Of a stretch of DNA of 24,109 nucleotides, positions 7,897 through 15,814 are shown one piece after another. The position numbers were made by a program, and so were the translations under genes. The stretch covers positions 1 through 24,109 of the forward strand of contig CAYGDB010000007.1 in assembly GCA_964348535.1 (NCBI GenBank). The letters are read 5' to 3'. Origin of the DNA: JBGPJO01 sp964348535. GTDB lineage: Bacteria; Patescibacteriota; Minisyncoccia; Phycocordibacterales; JAKFXT01. The notes under the pieces are model-generated. The model was not told where the DNA came from and ran no database searches. It saw only the letters and a list, made by a program, of their open reading frames with translations. Every line of letters begins with the position of its first letter. The stretch's first letter is position 1.

Positions 7897-8430
7897 ATGC
7901 TTCATAATTCAACCTCAAAGGGCTTCACGCTTCACGCTTCACGTTTTAAGAATGGCGGTTTTACCATAGCGGAAATTATCACTGTTGTCGCTATAATATC
8001 TCTCCTATCGTCAGTCGTTGTTTTTAACGCTTCCAAGAATCGCTCGGTCGGCCGAGATGCTCAAAGAGTCTCTGACTTAACTATAATCCAAAATGCTCTC
8101 AATCTTTATTTCGCGGATAATAAAAAATACCCGGCAGTGATAAATACAGGATTGCTTTCTTTATATTTAGATCAAATACCGGCGGACCCGAAAGATGCTT
8201 CGGCCTATAGATATGTTGGTATAGATACGAACTCTTCTTTGGCAAGTTGTGAATCCTACCACCTCGGCGCTGTAATGGAAAACACAGGTAATTCCGGGCT
8301 AAGGCAGGACAGGGATGTTTCAGTTGGAATCGCATGCACTGGTAGTCTGGCTGATTTTCACGGTAACGCTACTAACTGCTCTCTCAACACTTCAACAATC
8401 CCAGACCCTTGTTTTGATCTTGCTCCTTAA
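7897..8430 (+). CDS. Paralogous type IV pilin-like protein
   Basis: This 177-residue prepilin starts four bases after its paralogue's stop codon. Its leader is unusually long (about 21 residues). Part of it (FTLHASR) is the translation of three CTTCACG repeats; cleavage is expected at GG before FTIAEIITVVAIISLLSS. The globular part mirrors the upstream gene (ALNLYFADNKKYP, LLSLYLDQIPADP, CESYHLGAVMENTGNSGL, final CFDLAP). It has Glu5 and should be processed by PilD. Confidence 0.9.
   Translation: MLHNSTSKGFTLHASRFKNGGFTIAEIITVVAIISLLSSVVVFNASKNRSVGRDAQRVSDLTIIQNALNLYFADNKKYPAVINTGLLSLYLDQIPADPKDASAYRYVGIDTNSSLASCESYHLGAVMENTGNSGLRQDRDVSVGIACTGSLADFHGNATNCSLNTSTIPDPCFDLAP
7923..7943. repeat. 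CTTCACG x3 inside a prepilin leader
   Basis: Three perfect tandem CTTCACG units lie inside the coding sequence. Because 21 bases are seven codons, the block encodes part of FTLHASR. The same block recurs at 10661-10681 in another prepilin leader. Confidence 0.95.
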
Positions 8431-8436
8431 ACAAGT

Positions 8437-9267
8437 ATGCATCCCGCTTATATTTTTGCATTTTTATTTTTTATTTTAGGCGCCATAGTCGGAAGTTTTT
8501 TAAATGTGGTTGTTCTGCGTTTGGGGACGGGGCTTCCGCCTACGGGGCGCTCCCAATGTTTTTCCTGCGGAAAGAGGCTCGGCGTTTTTGATCTTATTCC
8601 GATTTTTAGTTTTTTGGCACTTCTCGGACGGTGTCGCTATTGTGGCGCCCGTATTTCCATTCAATATCCAATAGTTGAAGCTCTTACCGCTTTCACATTT
8701 CTTCTTATTTATCTAAAGTTTGAGTCCGCGTTTTTTAGTCCGTCTATTTTTATTATCGGTGAAGTTTTGTTGGTTCTCATTATTTCTTCTCTTCTCATAG
8801 CCATTACCGCCTATGATGTAAGGCATAAAATTATTCCTAATTCTTTGGTGTTTTGGTTTATCGGATTATCGGCTGCTGTGGCGCTTGGGCGCCTAGGCGC
8901 CCAAGCGCCATTTGAATTCTCTTCTTTTTTAATTCTTGACCTTTTAGCCGGGCCGATTTTATTTTTATTTTTTTACGCCCTTTGGAAAATTTCAAAAGGG
9001 AGATGGATGGGATTAGGTGATGGCAAGCTCGCTTTAGGCATCGGACTTTCTCTTGGTTTTGTTTCTGGACTTTCGGCTACTGTTGTAGGTTTTTGGATAG
9101 GGGCCGCTTTCGGTGTTTCTTTGATGCTAATTTCTAAAGTTCTCCCCCTTATTAGTTTGAAAGGCGAGAGTATTGCCGTTACAATGAGGACGGAAATACC
9201 TTTTGCTCCTTTTCTGATACTCGGTATGGCGGTAGTCTATTTCTTTGGTATCAATGTTTTAGGATGA
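8437..9267 (+). CDS. pilD: Prepilin peptidase PilD
   Basis: This 276-residue polytopic membrane aspartyl protease removes prepilin leaders and may also N-methylate the new Phe1. A zinc-binding cytoplasmic loop carries two C-x2-C pairs (Cys41/Cys44 and Cys66/Cys69), as in bifunctional PilD enzymes. The catalytic aspartates are Asp127 in AYDVRHKIIPN and Asp195 in the GLGDGK motif. About eight hydrophobic segments are present. Its position among prepilin genes matches its substrates. A perfect 32-bp palindrome (8879-8910) is embedded in frame and encodes about residues 148-158, between the two catalytic motifs. Confidence 0.96.
   Translation: MHPAYIFAFLFFILGAIVGSFLNVVVLRLGTGLPPTGRSQCFSCGKRLGVFDLIPIFSFLALLGRCRYCGARISIQYPIVEALTAFTFLLIYLKFESAFFSPSIFIIGEVLLVLIISSLLIAITAYDVRHKIIPNSLVFWFIGLSAAVALGRLGAQAPFEFSSFLILDLLAGPILFLFFYALWKISKGRWMGLGDGKLALGIGLSLGFVSGLSATVVGFWIGAAFGVSLMLISKVLPLISLKGESIAVTMRTEIPFAPFLILGMAVVYFFGINVLG
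8879..8910. repeat. Perfect 32-bp palindrome inside pilD
   Basis: The half-site TGGCGCTTGGGCGCCT is followed directly by its exact reverse complement with no spacer. It is GC-rich in an AT-rich gene and is read in frame as VALGRLGAQAP. Confidence 0.97.
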
Positions 9268-9890
9268 AAATAAAGGACAAAAATATGCGTAATCTTAAGC
9301 CAGTTTTAGGTGACATTTTCGTCCCAAGTAGACGAGGTTTTACCATAGTTGAAGTCCTTGTAACATTGACCATTTTTAGCGTTATCAGCGGTGTCGTCCT
9401 TGTTCGTTATAAAGATTTTAGCGGAGGAATAGTATTATCCAATCTTGCTTACGAAATAGCTATTACCATTCGTCAGGCTCAAGTTTACGGTTTGTCTGTT
9501 AAGGCCGCACCGCCCAGTTCAAATTTCAACTTTCCTTATGGTGTCCATTTTTCTAACGAACTGGTTAATTCTTTTGTTCTCTTTGCGGATGTTAATAATA
9601 ATGGTTATGAATCAGGAGAGGTTGTAGAGACACTGACTACTAGGCAGGGGAATACAATTAAAAGTTTTTGCGCTGTTACAGACTCGGGTGTTTCCAAGTG
9701 TAACATTGGTACCCCACAACTAATAACATCTCTTGATATTACTTTTTTACGACCTGACCCTGATGCTAAATTTAAAACTAATCTAGCGGGAGATGTCTAT
9801 AAAGAAGCCTCAGTAACCGTCAGCTCTCCCGGTACTGAGAGAAACAAAACTATAAGCATTAAATCAACGGGACAGATATCGGTACAGTGA
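9264..9890 (+). CDS. Minor type IV pilin (GspH/FimT-like)
   Basis: This 208-residue protein's ATG overlaps the pilD stop codon (ATGA), so the two are translationally coupled. A second in-frame ATG at residue 8 is possible. The long basic leader ends SRRG, followed by FTIVEVLVTLTIFSVISGVVLV with Glu5. The following region (LAYEIAITIRQAQVYGLSV, then YGVHFSNE) resembles the conserved N-terminal part of GspH/FimT minor pilins, and FADVNNNGYESGE may be a calcium-type loop. It is probably a pilus-priming minor pilin. Confidence 0.88.
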   Translation: MKIKDKNMRNLKPVLGDIFVPSRRGFTIVEVLVTLTIFSVISGVVLVRYKDFSGGIVLSNLAYEIAITIRQAQVYGLSVKAAPPSSNFNFPYGVHFSNELVNSFVLFADVNNNGYESGEVVETLTTRQGNTIKSFCAVTDSGVSKCNIGTPQLITSLDITFLRPDPDAKFKTNLAGDVYKEASVTVSSPGTERNKTISIKSTGQISVQ

Positions 9891-9891
9891 G

Positions 9892-9971
9892 TATGAATTA
9901 TGAATAAAGAATTATGAATAAAGACAAAAATACGGAAGGATTTTCTTCCCATACTTCATACTTCATACTTC
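9892..9971. repeat. 80-bp direct repeat, copy 1, over a prepilin start
   Basis: The segment is identical to 11212-11291 except for one base (9909 G against 11229 T). It contains GAATTATGA units, the start codon at 9914, GGAAG...CTTCC and tandem CATACTT units. Confidence 0.95.
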
Positions 9972-10588
9972 CTAATTCATATTCAAATGGTTTTACCTTG
10001 ATTGAAATGATGGTGGCGGTTTCAATTTTTACCATAGTTATGATGATGGCTACCGGCGCCCTTCTTTCCATACTTGATTCTAATCGCAAAGTTCAATCAC
10101 AGCAGGCTATTTTTTCTAATCTTGATTTTGCTCTTGAGAGCATGTCAAGAACAATTCGGGTCGGGGCTATTTATAGGTGCATACCTGGTGGATATTCAAG
10201 CGTCAATATAGACAAGACGCAGGACTGCAACGGTGGCGCGGATGCTTTCGCTTTTGAAAAATTTGGCGGTAATCGATCAGACCCGTCTGACCAGATTGTA
10301 TACCGCTTAAATAGTAATCAAATAGAAAAATCAACTAACGGAGGCGCTAGTTTTGTAGCTCTTACATCTCCGGAAATTAGAATTGAAGGTTTGAAATTTT
10401 ATGTTAGGGGTTCACATCAATCAAACCCGACAACCGGCCCATCGGACGATGAACAGCCTGTAGTTTTAATTTCTGTTTATGGGTGCGCCGGTTTAAAAAC
10501 TTCTGAAAATTGCTCAAGCCCTGCAACAAAGACGAAGGTGGATTTTAACTTGCAGACAACGGTAACCCAGAGATTGCTTGATATATGA
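9914..10588 (+). CDS. Minor type IV pilin (PilW/GspJ-like)
   Basis: This 224-residue prepilin has a leader of about 26 residues (begins MNKDKNTEG) encoded almost wholly by an 80-bp repeat shared with the gene at 11234. Cleavage is expected before FTLIEMMVAVSIFTIVMMM (Glu5 present). The text after the helix (SRTIRVGAIYRC, FEKFGG, QIVYRLNSNQIEKS, EIRIEGLKFYVRG) matches the general pattern of PilW/GspJ-type minor pilins. No in-frame ATG or GTG occurs between the repeat and the cleavage site, so the repeat-derived start is needed unless a TTG is used. Confidence 0.88.
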   Translation: MNKDKNTEGFSSHTSYFILPNSYSNGFTLIEMMVAVSIFTIVMMMATGALLSILDSNRKVQSQQAIFSNLDFALESMSRTIRVGAIYRCIPGGYSSVNIDKTQDCNGGADAFAFEKFGGNRSDPSDQIVYRLNSNQIEKSTNGGASFVALTSPEIRIEGLKFYVRGSHQSNPTTGPSDDEQPVVLISVYGCAGLKTSENCSSPATKTKVDFNLQTTVTQRLLDI

Positions 10589-10616
10589 TAAAAAACCAAA
10601 ACATAAAACGTAAAAC

Positions 10617-11189
10617 ATGAATCATAAAACTTTAAAATCAAAACCAGCGGATATTTCACGCTTCACGCTTCACGCTTCACGTTCCGTGTCGCGGGGTTTT
10701 ACTCTTCTTGAAGCTCTTGTTTCTATTTTTATTTTAACTCTTACTATCGTTGCCCCCATGTCAATCGCTTCTTCAACTCTTTTTAATTCAACCGTTGCTA
10801 AAGAACAAGTTACGGCTTTTTACCTCGCTCAAGAAGCGATTGAGGGTGTCAGAAGCATGAGGGATGGAAATGGATTAGAAGGGAGGGCTTGGCTTGACAG
10901 TCTCCCACTAGCCACTAATTTTACGATTGATGTTGTAAATCCTACCTCAGGAAAACCGACAATATCTAACTGTCCCAGCGGGATATGTGATTATATAAAA
11001 TACGATTTAGACGATCATCTTTATCAACATGTGTCTGGCGATTTTAGCAATTTCATTCGCACCGTCCGAATTGATTCTGTTCCATCTAATCCATCAAATG
11101 AAGTTGCCATTTCAGTAACCGTCTCTTGGAATATAGGGAAAATCAGCCGAACTTTTGTCGCAAGGGAAAATGTGTTTAATTGGCAGTAA
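10617..11189 (+). CDS. Minor type IV pilin (PilV/GspI-like)
   Basis: This 190-residue prepilin has a 27-residue leader. The segment RFTLHASR is the translation of tandem TTTCACG/CTTCACG repeats. Cleavage is expected after SRG and before FTLLEALVSIFILTLTIVAPM (Glu5 present). AFYLAQEAIEGVRSMRD after the helix is the pattern of PilV/GspI minor pilins. The globular part ends in a beta-rich segment (AISVTVSWNIGKISRTFVARENVF). It lies 28 bases after the PilW-like gene. Confidence 0.88.
   Translation: MNHKTLKSKPADISRFTLHASRSVSRGFTLLEALVSIFILTLTIVAPMSIASSTLFNSTVAKEQVTAFYLAQEAIEGVRSMRDGNGLEGRAWLDSLPLATNFTIDVVNPTSGKPTISNCPSGICDYIKYDLDDHLYQHVSGDFSNFIRTVRIDSVPSNPSNEVAISVTVSWNIGKISRTFVARENVFNWQ
10654..10681. 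repeat. TTTCACG plus CTTCACG x3 inside a prepilin leader
   Basis: One TTTCACG and three perfect CTTCACG units are read in frame as part of RFTLHASR. The same unit and peptide occur in the pilin at 7897. Confidence 0.95.
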
Positions 11190-11211
11190 TCATGAAGCGC
11201 GAATTATGAAT

Positions 11212-11291
11212 TATGAATTATGAATAAATAATTATGAATAAAGACAAAAATACGGAAGGATTTTCTTCCCATACTTCATACTTCATACTTC
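11212..11291. repeat. 80-bp direct repeat, copy 2, over a prepilin start
   Basis: This segment differs from 9892-9971 at one base in 80, at a distance of exactly 1320 bp. Sequence similarity falls off sharply beyond the block. Confidence 0.95.
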
Positions 11292-11776
11292 GTAGTTCCA
11301 ATTCAAGGGGTTTTACTCTCTTTATCGCCGTTATTGTTTCCTCTCTATTTTTGGCTATTGGTTTTTCGCTTGCCAGTCTTTCTGTAAAACAGCAAATAAT
11401 ATCCTCAATAGGCAAGGAATCGCAGTTTGCTTTTTACGCCGCCGATACTGGCATTGAGTGCGCTTTGTATTGGGATTTTAAAGGTGCCAATGTTTTTGCT
11501 ACATCAACGGAGTCCACCCCACCTTCCTCCGGTGTTAATTGTAATGGTCGGGACATAGCGACTAACTGGAATATAGTTAGAGACGCCACTCAAGCAAAGA
11601 CTACTTTCGCTTTTGATTTTTCTCTTCAAACTTATTGCGCTGTTGTAACAGTAGAAAAGAGCGGTACTTTAACCACGATTGAATCTCGGGGTTACAACAA
11701 CGCCACTCTTAGCGGGTCATCATGCGCAAGCTCAAATCCAAGAACGGTTGAACGCGCCATCCTTGTGAACTATTAA
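11234..11776 (+). CDS. Minor type IV pilin (PilX/GspK-like)
   Basis: This 180-residue prepilin has a repeat-derived leader of 25 residues. The mature sequence starts FTLFIAVIVSSLFLAIGFSLASLSVKQQ and has no Glu5; loss of Glu5 is typical of the tip-type PilX/GspK class. AFYAADTGIECALYWDFKG is the usual motif of that group in small-genome bacteria. Cysteines (CALYW, NCNGRD, YCAVV, SSCASS) suggest disulphides. This is the last pilus gene; repeats separate it from ligA. Confidence 0.85.
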   Translation: MNKDKNTEGFSSHTSYFILRSSNSRGFTLFIAVIVSSLFLAIGFSLASLSVKQQIISSIGKESQFAFYAADTGIECALYWDFKGANVFATSTESTPPSSGVNCNGRDIATNWNIVRDATQAKTTFAFDFSLQTYCAVVTVEKSGTLTTIESRGYNNATLSGSSCASSNPRTVERAILVNY

Positions 11777-11796
11777 GGAAGCGCAAGGCGCGAATT

Positions 11797-11862
11797 AGGA
11801 ATTAGGAATTATGCTCTGAAATCATCTTAATCTTATCCATAATTCATACTTCATAATTCTGA
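11797..11862. repeat. GAATTAGGAATTA...TCATAATTC inverted repeat region
   Basis: Tandem GAATTAG/GAATTAT units (11797-11812) are followed by inverted units (CATAATTCATACTTCATAATTC, about 11837-11860). The pair could form a terminator-like stem between the pilus locus and ligA, though no T-run follows. Confidence 0.7.
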
Positions 11863-11872
11863 CCAAGTCGAG

Positions 11873-11878
11873 TAATAT
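11873..11878 (+). promoter_or_regulatory. Probable -10 box of ligA, close to the start codon
   Basis: TAATAT lies six bases before the ligA ATG. The arrangement matches the other candidate leaderless promoters in this window, but the box is weaker. Confidence 0.35.
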
Positions 11879-11884
11879 AGACGG

Positions 11885-13918
11885 ATGGCAACATCGGCAA
11901 AAAAAGAAGCTCCGAAGTTTGTTAAAGACAGAACTAAAAAACTGCGCGAAACAATTAGCCGTCATAGCCGTCTTTATCATGTTATTGATAAGCCAGAAAT
12001 TTCTGATACGGCTTATGACGAGCTTGAGCAGGAGCTTGTTCGTTTAGAGGCGGATTATCCGTCGCTTAAAAATACGGATTCGCCGACCCAAAGGGTCGGC
12101 GGAGAACCGCTTAAAGAATTTAAAAAAGTTAAGCATAAATTTCCTCAGTGGTCTTTCAACGATGTTTTTTCTCCGGAAGAGCTTATTGAATTTGACGCTC
12201 GGATGAAGCGATTTTTAAAAGGACAAACGCCGACTTATATTTGCGAGCTGAAGATTGACGGTCTTAAAGTTATTCTTGAATATCAAAAAGGAATTTTCAA
12301 GCAAGCGGCCACAAGGGGCGATGGCGCGGTGGGGGAGGATGTTACTTTAAATGTTAGAACCATAGAATCTGTGCCACTCAAACTTTCAAAGGAAATTGAT
12401 ATTATTGTTGAAGGCGAGGTCTGGATGAAAAAATCAACATTGGTTTCTCTCAATAAAGAACGGCTGAAAAAGGGCGAGGATCTTTTTGCCAATCCAAGAA
12501 ATGTCGCCGCCGGTTCCATTCGCCAGCTTGACCCTAAAATTGCCGCTTCAAGAAAGCTTGAAACATACATTTACGATATTGCCACCTCTTCAGTTTCCAT
12601 TCCGAATGAGCAATACCAAGAACTTAAGTTTTTAGAAGAGCTTGGTTTTAAAGTCAATCCTCATTTTAAACATGCTGATTCGATTGAAGGCGCCGTTTCT
12701 TATTGGAATAAATGGAGGGAAAGTTCAAAAAAAGAAGATTATCAGGTAGACGGAATAGTGGTTAAAGTAAATGAAAGAAAATTCCAAGAGCGTTTGGGCT
12801 ATACCGGCAAAGCTCCGCGCTTTGCCATTGCTTTTAAATTTCCGGCCGAGCAAGTTACCACTGTTGTTGAAGATATCAAGGTTCAAGTGGGAAGAACCGG
12901 AGCCCTTACCCCGGTTGCCCACCTTAAGCCGGTTTTGGTATACGGCTCGGTAGTTTCGCGCGCCACTTTGCACAATGAAGATGAAATTAAGCGCCTTGAT
13001 GTTCGCATAGGGGACACTGTGATACTTCAAAAAGCCGGGGATGTTATTCCCGACATTGTTTCCGTTCTTAAAGAAATGCGAACGGGCAAAGAAAAAGTTT
13101 TTTCTTTTCTAAAAAATTGTCCGGAATGCGGTTTCCCCGTTCAAAAAAAGAAAATCGGCGGAGAAGGAAAGAAAGAAGAGAGCGCTGCGTATTATTGCGT
13201 TAATAAAAAATGTCCGGCAAAAGACCGCCGCAGACTTTACCACTTCGCTTCAAAAAAAGCTTTTAACATAGAAGGACTTGGTCCAAAAATCATAGACTTG
13301 CTTGTGGAAAACAATCTCGTTGCTTCTTATGATGATTTTTTTACTTTGAAAAAAGGAGATTTAATGGCTTTGCCGAGATTCGCCAAGAAATCGGCCGACA
13401 ATCTTTTGGAAGAAATAGATAAAGCTCGGAATGTTGAATTGCCTCGTTTTATAGTGGCTCTTTCTATTCCTCAGGTTGGTGAAGAAACAGCTTATGATTT
13501 AGCCGAGCATTTTGGCGATATCAAATCTTTAAGTTCCGCAAAAAAAGAGGAATTGGTGGCAATAGAGGGCGTGGGTGAAACTGTTGCCGATGCGATAATT
13601 TCTTGGTTTGATGACACCCATAATAAAAAGTTGTTAGAAGACCTGTCTTACCTCGTTTCAGTAAAAAAGGTTTCGGTTTCAAAAAAGAAAATTGGAAGGC
13701 TAAGCGGTAAAATTTTGGTTTTAACCGGTTCTCTTTCTTCCCTTTCTCGTGACGAGGCAAAAGAACTCATAAGAAAAGAAGGTGGTGGTGTCTCCGGAAG
13801 CATTTCAAAAAGCGCCGATTTTGTCATTGCTGGAGAAAATCCCGGCTCAAAATTGAGCGAGGCAAAAAAACTCGGTGTCCCTATTATTTCCGAACAAGAA
13901 TTTTTGAAAATGCTATAA
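11885..13918 (+). CDS. ligA: NAD-dependent DNA ligase LigA
   Basis: This 677-residue protein has the usual family length. It seals nicks in replication and repair using NAD+. Order of domains: Ia (YHVIDKPEISDTAYDELEQEL, about residues 30-55), adenylation domain with the active-site motif KIDG (Lys123) and downstream GEVWM and VDGIVVKV, OB fold (about 325-400), Cys4 zinc finger (CPECGF...YYCVNKKCP, about 412-445), helix-hairpin-helix repeats (FNIEGLGPKI, ALSIPQVGEETA, IEGVGETVADAI) and a C-terminal BRCT domain (about 598-677). All expected catalytic elements are present, so it should be active. Confidence 0.98.
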   Translation: MATSAKKEAPKFVKDRTKKLRETISRHSRLYHVIDKPEISDTAYDELEQELVRLEADYPSLKNTDSPTQRVGGEPLKEFKKVKHKFPQWSFNDVFSPEELIEFDARMKRFLKGQTPTYICELKIDGLKVILEYQKGIFKQAATRGDGAVGEDVTLNVRTIESVPLKLSKEIDIIVEGEVWMKKSTLVSLNKERLKKGEDLFANPRNVAAGSIRQLDPKIAASRKLETYIYDIATSSVSIPNEQYQELKFLEELGFKVNPHFKHADSIEGAVSYWNKWRESSKKEDYQVDGIVVKVNERKFQERLGYTGKAPRFAIAFKFPAEQVTTVVEDIKVQVGRTGALTPVAHLKPVLVYGSVVSRATLHNEDEIKRLDVRIGDTVILQKAGDVIPDIVSVLKEMRTGKEKVFSFLKNCPECGFPVQKKKIGGEGKKEESAAYYCVNKKCPAKDRRRLYHFASKKAFNIEGLGPKIIDLLVENNLVASYDDFFTLKKGDLMALPRFAKKSADNLLEEIDKARNVELPRFIVALSIPQVGEETAYDLAEHFGDIKSLSSAKKEELVAIEGVGETVADAIISWFDDTHNKKLLEDLSYLVSVKKVSVSKKKIGRLSGKILVLTGSLSSLSRDEAKELIRKEGGGVSGSISKSADFVIAGENPGSKLSEAKKLGVPIISEQEFLKML

Positions 13919-13920
13919 TT

Positions 13921-14056
13921 AAACATTAGATTTTAGACAATTAGATATTAGACATCAGACATTAGAAGACAGACACCAGATATAAAATTAGACGTCGTTT
14001 ATTTTTAGTCTTATAGTCTAAATAGTCTGGTGTCTAACAGTCTGATGTCTAAAATC
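13921..14056. repeat. Heptamer repeats with inverted arm between ligA and gatC
   Basis: Direct units (TTAGATATTAGACATCAGACATTAG, about 13945-13966) and inverted units (CTGGTGTCTAACAGTCTGATGTCTAAAATCTA, about 14026-14056) could form a long imperfect hairpin. The gap of about 150 bases holds no gene. It may contain the gatC promoter, but I see no convincing box. Confidence 0.8.
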
Positions 14057-14067
14057 TACAAAAACAC

Positions 14068-14361
14068 ATGATTTCCGAAAACGATATTGAAAAACTTTTG
14101 AACCTCGCTAGAATCGAGGTTAATCCTGATGAAAAAGAAAAGCTTCGTCAGGATGTGGAGAATATTCTCGACTATGTCGGAGAGGTGGAAAAGGCGAGCG
14201 TTGAAATTGATACCATGCCTTATCCGGGGGAGCTTATAAATATCATGAGAGAAGATGGCGAACCCCATCAGTCCGGCATTTTCACAGAAAGTATACTTTC
14301 TCAAGCCCCAAAGAGAGAGGGTGATTATTTATCGGTTAAGCCGATTAAAAAAGCGCTATAG
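14068..14361 (+). CDS. gatC: Asp-tRNA(Asn)/Glu-tRNA(Gln) amidotransferase subunit GatC
   Basis: This 97-residue protein has the usual length. GatC clamps GatA to GatB in the complex that converts mischarged Glu-tRNA(Gln) or Asp-tRNA(Asn). The N-terminal helix (ISENDIEKLLNLARIEVNPDEKEKL) and the VEKASVEIDTMPYPGE region followed by MREDGEPHQSG are diagnostic for the family. gatA follows after eight bases; gatB is not in the window and must lie elsewhere. Confidence 0.94.
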   Translation: MISENDIEKLLNLARIEVNPDEKEKLRQDVENILDYVGEVEKASVEIDTMPYPGELINIMREDGEPHQSGIFTESILSQAPKREGDYLSVKPIKKAL

Positions 14362-14369
14362 ATTGAAAA

Positions 14370-15794
14370 ATGATTTCTGATTTTAAAAACCTAACGATAG
14401 CAAAAACCTTGGAAGGACTTTCTTCAAAGGAATTTTCTTCACGCGAGTTGGCGGAAAGCGCTATTTCTGTCATTAAAGAAAAAGATGAAGAGGTTCACGC
14501 TTTTCTTGAGGTCTTTGATGATTTGTTATTCGAAGCGGATTCTGCCGACAAAGACATAGCTAGAGGTGAAAAGGGTGGTCTTTTGGGAGTCCCGCTTGCC
14601 ATAAAAGATAATATTTTAATCAAAGGAAAAAAAGCCAGCGCTGGTTCTAAAATTCTTGAGGGATATACGGCAACTTATGACTCCACCGTTATTTCAAAAT
14701 TGAAAAAATCAGGCGCCATATTTGTCGGCAGGACAAATATGGATGAATTCGGAATGGGAAGTTCAACCGAAAATTCTGCGTATGGTCCGACCAAAAATCC
14801 TTTGGACTTGTCTCGTGTTCCTGGCGGTTCTTCCGGCGGTTCCGCCGCCTCCGTTCTTATGGGAGCGGTATCGTCCGCCATCGGCACTGATACCGGTGGC
14901 TCAGTGAGGCAACCGGCGTCCCTTTGCGGACTAGTCGGATTAAAACCGACATACGGCTCTGTTTCGCGCTCTGGGATTATCGCTCTCGGGACATCTCTTG
15001 ATCAAGTCGGAACCCTTACTAAAAATGTGGAAGACGCGGAGATTTTATTTTCCATAATAAAAGGAAATGACCCGATGGACAGCACATCGCTTTCGGACAG
15101 CTTTTATTCTTCTAAAAAAACGCTTCCTGAAAAACCGACCATAGGCATTCCGAGAGATTTTCTCGGTGACGGAATTGACCCTGAAGTAAGAAGGATATAT
15201 GAGGAAGCAGTAGTCAAATGGAAATCTCTTGGTTGTTCCGTAAAAGATATTTCACTTCCTAATGCTCATTACGCTCTTTCTATTTATTACATAGTTCTTC
15301 CGGCTGAAATTTCATCCAATCTTGCGCGTTATGATGGGGTGCGGTACGGGCTACACCAAGGGGGAGAGAGCCTTATCTCCGATTATCTTAAAACTCGCGG
15401 TTTGGGATTTGGTCCGGAACCACGTCGTCGCATTATTTTGGGAACATATGTTTTATCTCACGGATACTATGACGCTTACTACGCCAAAGCTATGGCTCTT
15501 CGTCGCTTAATCACAAGTGATTTTGAGAATGCTTTCAAAGAAGTTGATATAATAATGACTCCGACCACTCCGACACCCGCCTTTAAAATTGGAGAAAAAA
15601 CAAGCAATCCTTTGACTATGTATTTGGAAGATATTTTTACCACGCCAGTCTCGCTCTCCGGTGTTCCGGCAATTTCAATTCCTGCGGGATTTGCCAAGGC
15701 AGAAATTCCTCTTCCTGTCGGAGTCCAGCTCATCGCCCCACACACTCGGGAGGATTTGCTTTTTCAGGCTGGTAAACTTTTTGAGATGCTTTAA
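14370..15794 (+). CDS. gatA: Glu-tRNA(Gln)/Asp-tRNA(Asn) amidotransferase subunit GatA
   Basis: This 474-residue amidase-signature enzyme releases ammonia from glutamine for tRNA-bound Glu or Asp. The catalytic triad is visible: Lys79 in PLAIKDN, cis-Ser154 in PGGSSGGSAAS and nucleophile Ser178 in GTDTGGSVRQPA. Further family motifs are GLVGLKPTYGSVSRSGI, SLDQVGTLTKNVED and the C-terminal GVPAISIPAGF...LPVGVQLIAP. Length matches the family. Neither a GlnRS nor an AsnRS gene is seen in this window, in keeping with the indirect pathway, but absence from 24 kb proves nothing. Confidence 0.98.
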   Translation: MISDFKNLTIAKTLEGLSSKEFSSRELAESAISVIKEKDEEVHAFLEVFDDLLFEADSADKDIARGEKGGLLGVPLAIKDNILIKGKKASAGSKILEGYTATYDSTVISKLKKSGAIFVGRTNMDEFGMGSSTENSAYGPTKNPLDLSRVPGGSSGGSAASVLMGAVSSAIGTDTGGSVRQPASLCGLVGLKPTYGSVSRSGIIALGTSLDQVGTLTKNVEDAEILFSIIKGNDPMDSTSLSDSFYSSKKTLPEKPTIGIPRDFLGDGIDPEVRRIYEEAVVKWKSLGCSVKDISLPNAHYALSIYYIVLPAEISSNLARYDGVRYGLHQGGESLISDYLKTRGLGFGPEPRRRIILGTYVLSHGYYDAYYAKAMALRRLITSDFENAFKEVDIIMTPTTPTPAFKIGEKTSNPLTMYLEDIFTTPVSLSGVPAISIPAGFAKAEIPLPVGVQLIAPHTREDLLFQAGKLFEML

Positions 15795-15814
15795 TCCACG
15801 GTCTCTAACTAAAA

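Noticed and set aside
14287..14302. 16-bp palindrome AGAAAGTATACTTTCT in gatC
   Set aside because: It is AT-rich and short and sits in a normal conserved gene; chance is adequate.
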